From: Siphonodentalium dalli | Taxonomy: Eukaryota; Mollusca; Scaphopoda; Gadilida; Siphonodentaliidae | DNA length: 64,000 nucleotides | Assembly: GCA_032622095.1 (NCBI GenBank) | Contig: CP136062.1 | Coordinates: forward strand, 154,374,875-154,438,874 | Reading direction: 5' to 3' | Shown: in pieces, positions 46,101 through 58,554 of the stretch | How the letters are laid out: each line of letters starts with the position of its first letter | How positions within the stretch are numbered: position 1 is the stretch's first letter | Translations under genes and position numbers: made by a program | The notes under the pieces: model-generated | What the model saw: the letters and a program-made list of their open reading frames with translations, nothing else | What the model was told of the DNA's origin: nothing | Databases searched by the model: none

Positions 46101-46160
46101 GTGGGGTGAAGGAGAAGATCACTCGATCTTTTCGACCATCCCGGGCGCTTCGCGCCCATC
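46101..46160 (+). terminator. Double-hairpin gene tail (T5)
   Basis: GAGAAGATC-ACTC-GATCTTTTC, then GGGCGC-TTC-GCGCCC. Stem bases differ from T1-T4, yet pairing is kept. Confidence 0.5.
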
Positions 46161-46607
46161 TACTCACTTTATTATTACAACAACGACATATGTTATTTTC
46201 TCTTTACCGCAACGGCCAAATGCATTTATCTTGATTAAAAAAGGCAGAAAAATGCGTGTTGTCTGATTGTCTGATTGTTATGTCTGTCGTTCCTAGGAAC
46301 GGGGGACATTTTCATCGGAATCTTTTAGGGACGGGTACTGTCTGATTCTTATGTCTTCTTCATCTTAATCGGGTAAAATAAGGTCTAATCGGGTAAAATA
46401 TTGAAAATCCAAAAATTAAATTAAAAAATTAATCAAAAAATTTAATTCAAAAATCCAGTAAATTAAAAATGCACAATTAACTCATGTTATAAAAAATAAA
46501 TTAATATTAACTCATTGAAAAAAAAAATTTAATTCAAATATTAATTTAAAAAATCAAAAATTGTCATGTTTCTGACAAACGCCGCCAGTGGCGGGCTAAC
46601 CTGCTAG

Positions 46608-48102
46608 TCTACTATATATTTTGAGAACTACGTAAATATATGTGTAAATATATGTGTATATATATTTGTCCTCTATAGACTCGAAAACGGCTGGACCGAT
46701 TGGGCTCAAACTTCCCATCTAAGGGTAAAATGCCACGGGAATGGTCGTCGCTGTGTTTTGGAGAAGCTCCCAGCACCCATTCTCCCCAGTCACAAAAACG
46801 GCACTGTGGGGGTTAATCGCGCTGATAGTTAAAGAGCGTTCGTATCCGCAGTGTCGTTGATAAAGAGCGTCTATATACACGACGAGTATAAATACGGTTC
46901 CATTGACCGTCTCGAGACGAAATTTCGTACTTAATTTCGTACTTAGGGGTTCCAAAGAACGGGGGAGATTTGTATCGGGTCAGTTTTTCCGCGCGAGGAG
47001 ACCTTGACCTTCAAACGGGTACCCACAAATGATCTATATGTGCGTGTCCTTTATAGACTCGAACCGATTGAGCTCAAACTTGCTAACTATGGGTACTTTT
47101 GTGCGGGAAGTGTCATGGACGGGTCAAATTGTGACCCATACCTGACCTTGAAAATGATCGATTCAAGGTCAAATCGTATAAAACTGGCGGATTTCGACGA
47201 ATTTTTACACCTAAGTGCAGCACACGTGTCTCGGAAGCTGTTGCAATTGCTTTTTCGAACAAAGCCATGAAACGAACCACACTCTTATGACTAATGTGTA
47301 GGTTTTCTACACAAAATGTGTAGCCCTGCTACACAATCATTATTCAATTTTGATCTTAAACATATTTGTGTAGTATATGTGTAGTTTAATATTCGTACAC
47401 ATATTGTGTAACAATTTTTACACATAAATGGGTAAATTTTTACACATTTATACACAACTGTGTGTATAAAATCAACACATATCCCTTACACATTTTGTGT
47501 AGGTTCTTACACACACAGTTCGTAGACAAGAAATGCAAGTTCAGTACTCCGACCTGTGGGTATAGTATTAAAGATATATGCAGATTTATATGTTAAAACT
47601 TACATGGCGCATAGTGGGATGTAGTATTTTGTTCTGTACTGTGAGTTTTTGCTTTGAATGAACAAACCAGGGTCGAGGCGTGATTGCATAATATTAGTAT
47701 TATTACAACAATCATAACAAGAGTCTAAGCGCAGTAATCGCCATGAAAGTTTTAACAAATAAATCCTCATATACTATTAATACTATACCCACACATTGGA
47801 ATTCCGAACTTACATCCTTGTCTACGATCGCTGTAGATTGTATTCCAAAAAATATACTCAAACAATATGGCCGTCACGTAGCAGACTATGAAACTGAAGG
47901 CATCGCAATGCGCATGCTCGACGTTCTTACACAATTGCGTGAAACAAAATATACACATTATGTGTAGAACGGCACTGGTCAATGTATTTGTATGTAAAAC
48001 TACAAATTGCTATGTGTATTAACCGGGTTTACACATTTGATGTGTAATAGCTTCTACACATTAGTTATAAGAGTGCACGCCAGTGGCGGGCTAACCTGCT
48101 AG
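46608..48102 (+). mobile_element. Helitron unit 1, with a nested TIR element
   Basis: It starts TCTACTATATATTTTGAGAA directly after the CTAG of unit 0 and ends GCCAGTGGCGGGCTAACCTG-CTAG at 48099-48102. It contains the phrase GGACCGATTGGGCTCAAACT typical of the family. Removing the nested element at about 47280-48076 leaves roughly 700 bp. Confidence 0.77.
47280..48076. mobile_element. Nested MITE with 22-bp TIRs, rich in TGTGTA/TACACA
   Basis: The left end CACTCTTATGACTAATGTGTAG is inverted at the right with one mismatch (CACTCTTATAACTAATGTGTAG). The first 250 bases and the right end are dense in ACACA/TGTGT motifs. CA flanks both ends; a 2-bp duplication is possible. A 74-codon frame (47743-47967) inside is unrecognised. 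The CACTC terminus hints at CMC-type elements, unproven. Confidence 0.7.
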
Positions 48103-49240
48103 TCTATCTATACTATATATTTTGAGACTTCGTATATATGTACTTCATAGAATCCAAAACGCGTGTAAAGATTGAGCTCAAACTTCCTATGTAAGTGTCA
48201 AATCTCACCGACACGACCGTGGTCGCGGTTTAGGGAAGCTCAGAGCACCCGTTCTCCAATCTCAAATCACCGCAAAGGCACGGCGGGGGTTAATCAAGTG
48301 ATTATTTAATGAGCGTTTGTTTTTGACGCATCTCTATAAAGAGCGTCTGTTTCCCATTCAACGTTATTCGCATCTGCAGAGTTATACGGGAACGCAAACG
48401 TTATCGCTCGAAATTTATTCCCTGCGAGCACGGATGGCGCGCTTTGTTTTTACAGTATATATACCGAAATCATCCCACATAATCACGAATATAGCATCAG
48501 ATTTCTCCCCAGATATACCGTTATAAAGCTACTGGAATCTGCCAATCTACGGGAAATTCCAGGGAATGCTGATTGAGCTCAAACTTGCTACCTACGGGAA
48601 GTGTCATATATATGAGTGTGTCCTTTATAGACTCTAACCGATTGAGCTCAAACTTGCCCAAGCCGTAAATATCAACAACAACGATATTGCTACCTACGGG
48701 GAGCAACGTTATTAGCATCTGCAGAATTATGCAGAGAGAAAGTGCTTTCCTATTTTTAGAACGCAACACATGTTTACGTCGCGTTGGTGATTGGGGTTCA
48801 CAACGGGGTTAATTGACTGTCCGCTCTTTGCGACGATGAGGTTCACGGCGGGGACTATTGACCAAACACTCACAATTTCGTCTTTTGCATCAGATACCAA
48901 CACCTCGACCGATCGGGACGAAACTTGGTACGTGAGTGTAGTTTGACCAGGTGGTCGTCGCTGTCGTATTGGCGAGCCCGTGCGACGCCCGTGCAGCGCA
49001 TGCGCAGACGAGATATCGGAAACGGGTGGAGCTATCGACTTGAAATTTGGTATGTGAATGTATCTTGCCCCGGATACGAATTTTATCGGGTCGCCGAGCC
49101 GTGCGACGCCAGATTCGCGCATGCGTGAAATTTGGTTTTTGAGTAGCCCGGTCCTGTACGGGGTTACATTGAAAAACTAAAATTAATGGATCGACCAAAG
49201 CCATCGGACGAATGCCGCCAGTGGCGGGCTAACCTGCTAG
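48103..49240 (+). mobile_element. Helitron unit 2
   Basis: It starts TCTATCTATACTATATATTT and ends with hairpin CCGCC-AGT-GGCGG and CTAG (49237-49240). It carries a single good GCGCATGCGCAG site and a second, decayed one (GCGCATGCGTGA). Confidence 0.87.
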
Positions 49241-50568
49241 TCTATCTATACTATATATTTTGAGACTTCGTATATATGTATGTATGTACTTCATAGAATC
49301 CAAAACGCGTGTACATATTGAGCTCAAACTTCCTATGTAAGTGTCAAATCTCACCGACACGACCGTGGTCGCAGTTTAGAGAAGCTCAGAGCACCCGTTC
49401 TCCAATCTCAAATCACCGCAAAGGCACGGCGTAGGTTAATCAAGTGATTATTTAATGAGCGTTTGTTTTTGACGCATCTCTATAAAGAGCGTCTGTTTGC
49501 CATTCAACGTTATTTGCATCTGCAGAGAGATATACGGAACATACATTAAATTTAAAAAACATTTGTTTCTGACCAACCCTGCGAGCACGGATGGCGCGCT
49601 TTGTTTTTACAGTATATAGTTATATACCGAAATCATCCCAGATAATCACGAATATAGCATCAGATTTCTCCCCAGATAATACCGTTATAAAGCTACTGGA
49701 ATCTGCCAATATACGGGAAATTCCAGGGAATGCCGATTGAGCTCAAACTTGCTACCCACGGGAAGTGTCATATATATGAGTGTGTCCTTTATAGACTCGA
49801 ACCGATTGAGCTCAAACTTGCTAAATAAGAAAATAGCACCCAAGCCGTAAATATCAACAACAACGATATTGCTACCTAAGGGGAGCAACGTTATTAGCAT
49901 CTGCAGAATTATGCAGAGAGAAAGTGCTTTCCTATTTTTAGAACGCAACACATGTTTACGTCGCGTTGGTGATTGAGGTTCTCAACGGGGTTAATTGACT
50001 GTCCGCTCTTTGCGACGATGAGGTTCACGGCGGGGACTATTGACCAACACTCACAATTTCGTCTTTTGCATCAGATACCAACACCTCGACCGATCGGGAC
50101 AAAACTTGGTACGTGAGTGTAGTTTGACCAGGTGGTCGACCCTGTCGTATTGGCGAGCCCGTGCGACGCCCGTGCAGCGCATGCGCAGACGAGATATCGG
50201 AAACGGGTGGAGCTATCGACTTGAAATTTGGTATGTGAATGTATCTTGCGCCGGGTACAAATTTTATCGGGTCGCCGAGCCCGTGCGACGCCCGTGCAGC
50301 GCATGCGCAGACGAGATCTAGGAAACGGGTGGAGCTATCGATTTGAAATTTGCTATGTGAATGTATCTTGCACCGGGTACAAATTTTATCGGGTCGCCGA
50401 GCCCGTGCGACGCCAGCTTCGCGCATGCGCAGACCAGATCTCGGAAACGGGTGGAGCTACCGGGTACAATTTTTTCTTATTGAAACGCGTGGAGCTAAAA
50501 ATTAAAAACAAATATATAAAAAAATGTCATGTTTCGGACAAGCCGCCGGTGGCGGGCTAACCTGCTAG
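49241..50568 (+). mobile_element. Helitron unit 3 (full type)
   Basis: 1,328 bp. Head TCTATCTATACTATATATTT; tail CCGCC-GGT-GGCGG...CTAG at 50565-50568. Three 122-bp sub-repeats with GCGCATGCGC at 50177, 50299 and 50421. Confidence 0.88.
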
Positions 50569-51106
50569 TCTCATATATATTTTGAAGACCTCTGTCTGTA
50601 TGTTTGTCTGTCTGTCATTAATACAAATTTACGATTCTCGACCGATCGGAACGAAACTTGGTACGTGTGTGTAGTTTGACCAGGCGGTGAACGTTGTCGT
50701 ATTGGCGAGCCCGTGCGGCGCCCGCTTCGCGCATGCGCAGACGAGATCTCGGAAACGGGTGGAGCTATCGACTTGAAATTTACTATGTGAATGTATCTTG
50801 CCCCGGATACGAATTTTATCGGTGTCGCCGAGCCCGGGCCGTGCGACACCAGCTTCGCGCATGCGCAGACGAGATCTCGGAAACGGGTGGAGCTATCGAC
50901 TTGAAATTTGCTATGTGAATGTATCTTGCCCCGGATACGAATTTTATCGGGTCGCCGAGCCCGTGCGACGCCAGCTTCGCGCATGCGCAGACGAGATCTC
51001 GGAAACGGGTGCTATCGACTTGAAATTTGGTTTTTGAAACGGGTGGAGCTATCGACTTGAAATTTGGTTTTTGAATAGCCCGGACAACGTCGGGCTCATC
51101 GGCTAG
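50569..51106 (+). mobile_element. Helitron unit 4, variant head and tail
   Basis: 538 bp. The head TCTCATATATATTTTGAAGA is followed by a (GTCT)n tract. The tail uses a different hairpin, GCCCG-GACAACGT-CGGGC, then TCATCGG-CTAG at 51103-51106. It has three sub-repeats with GCGCATGCGCAG. A different subfamily sits inside the array. Confidence 0.78.
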
Positions 51107-52424
51107 TACTATATATTTTGAGACTTCGTATATATGTATGTATGTACTTCATAGAATCCAAAACGCGTGTAAAGATTGAGCTCAAACTTCCTATGTCAGT
51201 GTCAAATCCCACCGACACGACCGTGGTCGCAGTTTAGAGAAGCTCAGAGCACCCGTTCTCCAATCTCAAATCACCGCAAAGGCACGGCGTGGGTTAATCA
51301 AGTGATTATTTAATGAGCGTTTGTTTTTGACGCATCTCTATAAAGAGCGTCTGTTTGCCATTCAACGTTATTTGCATCTGCAGAGAGATATACGGAACAT
51401 ACATTAAATTTAAAAAACATTTGTTTCTGACCAACCCTGCGAGCACGGATGGCGCGCTTTGTTTTTACAGTATATAGTTATATACCGAAATCATCCCAGA
51501 TAATCACGAATATAGCATCAGATTTCTCCCCAGATATACCGTTATAAAGCTACTGGAATCTGCCAATCTACGGGAAATTCCAGGGAATGCCGATTGAGCT
51601 CAAACTTGCTACCCACGGGAAGTGTCATATATATGAGTGTGTCCTTTATAGACTCGAACCGATTGAGCTCAAACTTGCTAAATAAGAAAATAGCCCCAAG
51701 CCGTAAATATCAACAACAACGATATTGCTACCTACGGGGAGCAACGTTATTAGCATCTGCAGAATTATGCAGAGAGAAAGTGCTTTCCTATTTTTAGAAC
51801 GCAACACATGTTTACGTTGCGTTGGTGATTGAGGTTCACAACGGGGTTAATTGACTGTCCGCTCTTTGCGACGATGAGGTTCACGGCGGGGACTATTGAC
51901 CAACACTCACAATTTCGTCTTTTGCATCAGATACCAACACCTCGACCGATCTGGACGAAACTTGGTACGTGAGTGTAGTTTGACCAGCTGGTCGTCGCTG
52001 TCGTATTGGCGAGCCCGTGCGACGCCCGTGCAGCGCATGCGCAGACGAGATATCGGAAACGGGTGGAGCTATCGACTTGAAATTTGGTATGTGAATGTAT
52101 CTTGCGCCGGGTACAAATTTTATCGGGTCGCCGAGCCCGTGCGACGCCCGTGCAGCGCATGCGCAGACGAGATCTAGGAAACGAGTGGAGCTATCGACTT
52201 GAAATTTGCTATGTGAATGTATCTTGCACCGGGTACAAATTTTATCGGGTCGCCGAGCCCGTGCGACGCCAGCTTCGCGCATGCGCAGACCAGATCTCGG
52301 AAACGGGTGGAGCTACCGGGTACAAATTGTACTTATTGAAACGCGTGGAGCTAAAAATTAAAAAAATATATATAAAAAAATGTCATGTTTCGGACAAGCC
52401 GCCGGTGGCGGGCTAACCTGCTAG
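51107..52424 (+). mobile_element. Helitron unit 5 (full type)
   Basis: 1,318 bp; head TACTATATATTTTGAGACTT (the leading TC reduced to T), tail CCGCC-GGT-GGCGG...CTAG. It recurs almost unchanged as unit 9. Confidence 0.87.
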
Positions 52425-53743
52425 TACTATATATTTTGAGACTTCGTATATATGTATGTATGTACTTCATAGAATCCAAAACGCGTGTAAAGATTGAGCT
52501 CAAACTTCCTATGTCAGTGTCAAATCCCACCGACACGACCGTGGTCGCAGTTTAGAGAAGCTCAGAGCACCCGTTCTCCAATCTCAAATCACCGCAAAGG
52601 CACGGCGTGGGTTAATCAAGTGATTATTTAATGAGCGTTTGTTTTTGACGCATCTCTATAAAGAGCGTCTGTTTGCCATTCAACGTTATTTGCATCTGCA
52701 GAGAGATATACGGAACATACATTAAATTTAAAAAACATTTGTTTCTGACCAACCCTGCGAGCACGGATGGCGCGCTTTGTTTTTACAGTATATAGTTATA
52801 TACCGAAATCATCCCAGATAATCACGAATATAGCATCAGATTTCTCCCCAGATATACCGTTATAAAGCTACTGGAATCTGCCAATATACGGGAAATTCCA
52901 GGGAATGCCGATTGAGCTCAAACTTGCTACCCACGGGAAGTGTCATATATATGAGTGTGTCCTTTATAGACTCGAACCGATTGAGCTCAAACTTGCTAAA
53001 TAAGAAAATAGCCCCCAAGCCGTAAATATCAACAACAACGATATTGCTACCTACGGGGAGCAACGTTATTAGCATCTGCAGAATTATGCAGAGAGAAAGT
53101 GCTTTCCTATTTTTAGAACGCAACACATGTTTACGTCGCGTTGGTGATTGAGGTTCACAACGGGGTTAATTGACTGTCCGCGCTTTGCGACGATGAGGTT
53201 CACGGCGGGGACTATTGACCAACACTCACAATTTCGTCTTTTGCATCAGATACCAACACCTCGACCGATCGGGACGAAACTTGGTACGTGAGTGTAGTTT
53301 GACCAGTTGGTCGTCGCTGTCGTATTGGCGAGCCCGTGCGACGCCCGTGCAGCGCATGCGCAGACGATATATCGGAAACGGATGGAGCTATCGACTTGAA
53401 ATTTGGTATGTGAATGTATCTTGCGCCGGGTACAAATTTTATCGGGTCGCCGAGCCCGTGCGACGCCAGCTTCGCGCATGCGCAGACGAGATCTAGGAAA
53501 CGGGTGGAGCTATCGACTTGAAATTTGCTATGTGAATGTATCTTGCACCGGGTACAAATTTTATCGGGTCGCCGAGCCCGTGCGACGCCAGCTTCGCGCA
53601 TGCGCAGACCAGATCTCGGAAACGGGTGGAGCTACCGGGTACAAATTTTTCTTATTGAAACGCGTGGAGCTAAAAATTAAAACAAAATATATAAAAAAAT
53701 GTCATGTTTCGGACAAGCCGCCGGTGGCGGGCTAAGCTGCTAG
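52425..53743 (+). mobile_element. Helitron unit 6 (full type)
   Basis: 1,319 bp. It has the private tail variant GCTAAGCTG-CTAG, also found in unit 10, where other units have GCTAACCTG-CTAG. Confidence 0.87.
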
Positions 53744-53768
53744 TCTATACTATATATTTTGAGACTTC

Positions 53769-53805
<37 letters not shown>

Positions 53806-54799
53806 ATAGAATCCAAAACGCGTGTACAGATTGAGATCAAATTTCGTATGTAAGTGTAAAATCCCACCGACACCGCCGTAGTCGCGGTTTAGAGAAGCTC
53901 AGAGCACCCGTTCTCCAATCTCAAATCACCGCAAAGGCACGGCGGGGGTTAATCAAGTGATTATTTAATGAGCGTTTGTTTTTGACGCATCTCTATAAAG
54001 AGCGTCTGTTTCCCATTCAACGTTATTCGCATCTGCAGAGTTATACGGGAACGCAAACGTTATCGCTCGAAATTTATTCCCTGCGAGCACGGATGGCGCG
54101 CTCTGTTTTTACAGTATATAATTATATACCGAAATCATCCCAGATAATCACGAATATAGCATCAGATTTCTCCCCAGATATACCGTTATAAAGCTACTGG
54201 AATCTGCCAATCTACGGGAAATTCCAGGGAATGCCGATTGAGCTCAAACTTGCTACCTACGGGAAGTGTCATATATATGAGTGTGTCCTTTATAGACTCT
54301 AACCGATTGAGCTCAAACTTGCTAAATAAGAAAATAGTCCCCAAGCCGTAAATATCAACAACAACGATATTACTAACTACACGTTTTCGGCAATGTGAAA
54401 GTTTTCGGGGAGCCGTGATGCCAACAACAACGACCCGAAGACAGATTTCCCGACGGGAAGCGTTTGTTTTAAATTCAATGCAATGTTATCGTAGAGAGAT
54501 TTCACGAAACAAAGAATGCGTTGTCTGTCGTTCCTAGGAAGGGGGGATTTCTACGGGTAAATTTTTCCGCCAGAAACAAAAAAATTAATTAAAACAATTT
54601 AATAAAAACAATTTAAAATTAAAAAAAATTAACAATAAAATAACAATTCAGAAACGAAATATATTAAATTTAAAAAACATTAAATTCATATTCAAAAATA
54701 AAAAACAAAAATAAATAAAAACAAAATAATTACAAAAATGTCATGTTTCTGAAACAAAGCCATGGGACGAATGCCGCCAGTGGCGGGCTAACCTGCTAG
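53744..54799 (+). mobile_element. Helitron unit 7 (short type, GT-rich head)
   Basis: The head is followed by a (GT)n tract and the variant AGATTGAGATCAAATTTCGT, both shared with unit 11. The second half lacks the 122-bp sub-repeats and has an AT-rich tail instead. Confidence 0.85.
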
Positions 54800-55915
54800 T
54801 CTATACTATATATTTTGAGACTTCGTATATATGTGTGTGTGTACTTCATAGAATCCAAAACGCGTGTACAGATTGAGCTCAAACTTCCTATGTAAGTGTC
54901 AAATCCCACCGACACGACCGTGGTCGCGGTTTAGAGAAGCTCAGAACACCCGTTCTCCAATCTCAAATCACCGCAAAGGCACGGCGGGGGTTAATCAAGT
55001 GATTATTTAATGAGCGTTTGTTTTTGACGCATCTCTATAAAGAGCGTCTGTTTGCCATTCAACGTTATTTGCATCTGCAGAGAGATATACGGTACATACA
55101 TTAAATTAAAAAAACATTTGTTTCTGACCAACCCTGCGAGCACGGATGGCGCGCTTGTTTTTACAGTATATAGTTATATACCGAAATCATCCCAGATAAT
55201 CACGAATATAGCATCAGATTTCTCCCCAGATATACCGTTATAAAGCTACTGGAATCTGCCAATCTACGGGAAATTCCAGGGAATGCCGATTGAGCTCAAA
55301 CTTGCTACCCACGGGAAGTGTCATATATATGAGTGTGTCCTTTATAGACTCGAACCGATTGAGCTCAAACTTGCTAAATAAGAAAATAGCCCCCAAGCCG
55401 TAAATATCAACAACAACGATATTACTAAATACACGTTTTCGGCAATGTGAGAGTTTTCGGGGAGCCGTGATGCCAACAACAACGACCGAAGCCCTGAATG
55501 CCAACAACAGATTCAATGCAATGTTATCTATTATGCAGAGAGATTTCACGACATTACGACGGGTACGGCAGACTCAAAATATTATGCAGACAGATTTCCC
55601 GACGGGAAGCGTTTGTTTTAAATTCAATGCAATGTTATCGTAGAGAGATTTCACGAAACAAAGAATGCGTTGTCTGTCGTTCCTAGGAAGGGGGGATTTC
55701 TACGGGTAAATTTTTCCGCCAGAAACAAAAAAATTAATTAAAACAATTTACAATTTAATTAAAACAATTTAAAATTAAAAAAAAGTAACAATAAAAAAAC
55801 AATTCAGAAACAAAATATATTAAATTTAAAAAACATTAAATTCATATTCAAAAATGTCATGTTTCTGAAACAAAGCCATGGGACGAATGCCGCCAGTGGC
55901 GGGCTAACCTGCTAG
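54800..55915 (+). mobile_element. Helitron unit 8 (short type)
   Basis: Like unit 7 it lacks the 122-bp sub-repeats and ends in an A/T-rich stretch before CCGCC-AGT-GGCGG...CTAG (55912-55915). It contains two GCCAACAACAACGAC-type phrases. Confidence 0.85.
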
Positions 55916-57235
55916 TACTATATATTTTGAGACTTCGTATATATGTATGTATGTACTTCATAGAATCCAAAACGCGTGTAAAGATTGAGCTCAAACTTCC
56001 TATGTCAGTGTCAAATCTCACCGACACGACCGTGGTCGCAGTTTAGAGAAGCTCAGAGCACCCGTTCTCCAATCTCAAATCACCGCAAAGGCACGGCGTG
56101 GGTTAATCAAGTGATTATTTAATGAGCGTTTGTTTTTGACGCATCTCTATAAAGAGCGTCTGTTTGCCATTCAACGTTATTTGCATCTGCAGAGAGATAT
56201 ACGGAACATACATTAAATTAAAAAAACATTTGTTTCTGACCAACCCTGCGAGCACGGATGGCGCGCTTTGTTTTTACAGTATATAGTTATATACCGAAAT
56301 CATCCCAGATAATCACGAATATAGCATCAGATTTCTCCCCAGATATACCGTTATAAAGCTACTGGAATCTGCCAATCTACGGGAAATTCCAGGGAATGCC
56401 GATTGAGCTTAAACTTGCTACCCACGGGAAGTGTCATATATATGAGTGTGTCCTTTATAGACTCGAACCGATTGAGCTCAAACTTGCTAAATAAGAAAAT
56501 AGCCCCCCAAGCCGTAAATATCAACAACAACGATATTGCTACCTACGGGGAGCAACGTTATTAGCATCTGCAGAATTATGCAGAGAGAAAGTGCTTTACT
56601 ATTTTTAGAACGCAACACATGTTTACGTCGCGTTGGTGATTGAGGTTCACAACGGGGTTAATTGACTGTCCGCTCTTTGCGACGATGAGGTTCACGGCGG
56701 GGACTATTGACCAACACTCACAATTTCGTCTTTTGCATCAGATACCAAAACCTCGACCGATCTGGACGAAACTTGGTACGTGAGTGTAGTTTGACCAGTT
56801 GGTCGTCGCTGTCGTATTGGCGAGCCCGTGCGACGCCCGTGCAGCGCATGCGCAGACGAGATATCGGAAACGGGTGGAGCTATCGACTTGAAGTTTGGTA
56901 TGTGAATGTATCTTGCGCCGGGTACAAATTTTATCGGGTCGCCGAGCCCGTGCGACGCCCGTGCAGCGCATGCGCAGACGAGATCTAGGAAACGGGTGGA
57001 GATATCGACTTGAAATTTGCTATGTGAATGTATCTTGCGCCGGGTACAAATTTTATCGGGTCGCCGAGCCCGTGCGACGCCAGCTTCGCGCATGCGCAGA
57101 CCAGATCTCGGAAACGGGTGGAGCTACCGGGTACAAATTGTACTTATTGAAACGCGTGGAGCTAAAAATTAAAAAAATATATATACAAAAATGTCATGTT
57201 TCGGACAAGCCGCCGGTGGCGGGCTAACCTGCTAG
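55916..57235 (+). mobile_element. Helitron unit 9 (full type, copy of unit 5)
   Basis: 1,320 bp, offset from unit 5 by 4,809 bases. Three GCGCATGCGCAG sites. Confidence 0.87.
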
Positions 57236-58554
57236 TACTATATATTTTGAGACTTCGTATATATGTATGTATGTACTTCATAGAATCCAAAACGCGTGTA
57301 AAGATTGAGCTCAAACTTCCTATGTCAGTGTCAAATCCCACCGACACGACCGTGGTCGCAGTTTAGAGAAGCTCAGAGCACCCGTTCTCCAATCTCAAAT
57401 CACCGCAAAGGCACGGCGTGGGTTAATCAAGTGATTATTTAATGAGCGTTTGTTTTTGACGCATCTCTATAAAGAGCGTCTGTTTGCCATTCAACGTTAT
57501 TTGCATCTGCAGAGAGATATACGGAACATACATTAAATTTAAAAAACATTTGTTTCTGACCAACCCTGCGAGCACGGATGGCGCGCTTTGTTTTTACAGT
57601 ATATAGTTATATACCGAAATCATCCCAGATAATCACGAATATAGCATCAGATTTCTCCCCAGATATACCGTTATAAAGCTACTGGAATCTGCCAATATAC
57701 GGGAAATTCCAGGGAATGCCGATTGAGCTCAAACTTGCTACCCACGGGAAGTGTCATATATATGAGTGTGTCCTTTATAGACTCGAACCGATTGAGCTCA
57801 AACTTGCTAAATAAGAAAATAGCCCCCAAGCCGTAAATATCAACAACAACGATATTGCTACCTACGGGGAGCAACGTTATTAGCATCTGCAGAATTATGC
57901 AGAGAGAAAGTGCTTTCCTATTTTTAGAACGCAACACATGTTTACGTCGCGTTGGTGATTGAGGTTCACAACGGGGTTAATTGACTGTCCGCTCTTTGCG
58001 ACGATGAGGTTCACGGCGGGGACTATTGACCAACACTCACAATTTCGTCTTTTGCATCAGATACCAACACCTCGACCGATCGGGACGAAACTTGGTACGT
58101 GAGTGTAGTTTGACCAGTTGGTCGTCGCTGTCGTATTGGCGAGCCCGTGCGACGCCCGTGCAGCGCATGCGCAGACGAGATATCGGAAACGGATGGAGCT
58201 ATCGACTTGAAATTTGGTATGTGAATGTATCTTGCGCCGGGTACAAATTTAATCGGGTCGCCGAGCCCGTGCGACGCCCGTGCAGCGCATGCGCAGACGA
58301 GATCTAGGAAACGGGTGGAGCTATCGACTTGAAATTTGCTATGTGAATGTATCTTGCACCGGGTACAAATTTTATCGGGTCGCCGAGCCCGTGCGACGCC
58401 AGCTTCGCGCATGCGCAGACCAGATCTCGGAAACGGGTGGAGCTACCGGGTACAAATTTTTCTTATTGAAACGCGTGGAGCTAAAAATTAAAAAAAAATA
58501 TATAAAAAAATGTCATGTTTCGGGCAAGCCGCCGGTGGCGGGCTAAGCTGCTAG
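57236..58554 (+). mobile_element. Helitron unit 10 (full type, copy of unit 6)
   Basis: 1,319 bp, offset from unit 6 by 4,811 bases, with the same GCTAAGCTG tail variant. Confidence 0.87.

Larger units (their letters stand above)
39737..46607 (+). mobile_element. Large Helitron unit (unit 0) carrying gene copies
   Basis: The left end TCTACTATATATTTTGAGAC (39737) matches the starts of the downstream units and is preceded by A. The right end has CCGCC-AGT-GGCGG (46583-46595) and CTAG at 46604-46607, followed by T. This is the canonical Helitron layout (5' TC, 3' hairpin then CTRR, insertion between A and T). No other 3' terminus of this type was seen in between, so I treat the 6.87 kb as one unit. 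A phrase, TTTTAGGGACGGGTAC, occurs near both ends (about 40130-40345 and 46323), supporting unity. No Rep/helicase frame was found. Confidence 0.6.
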
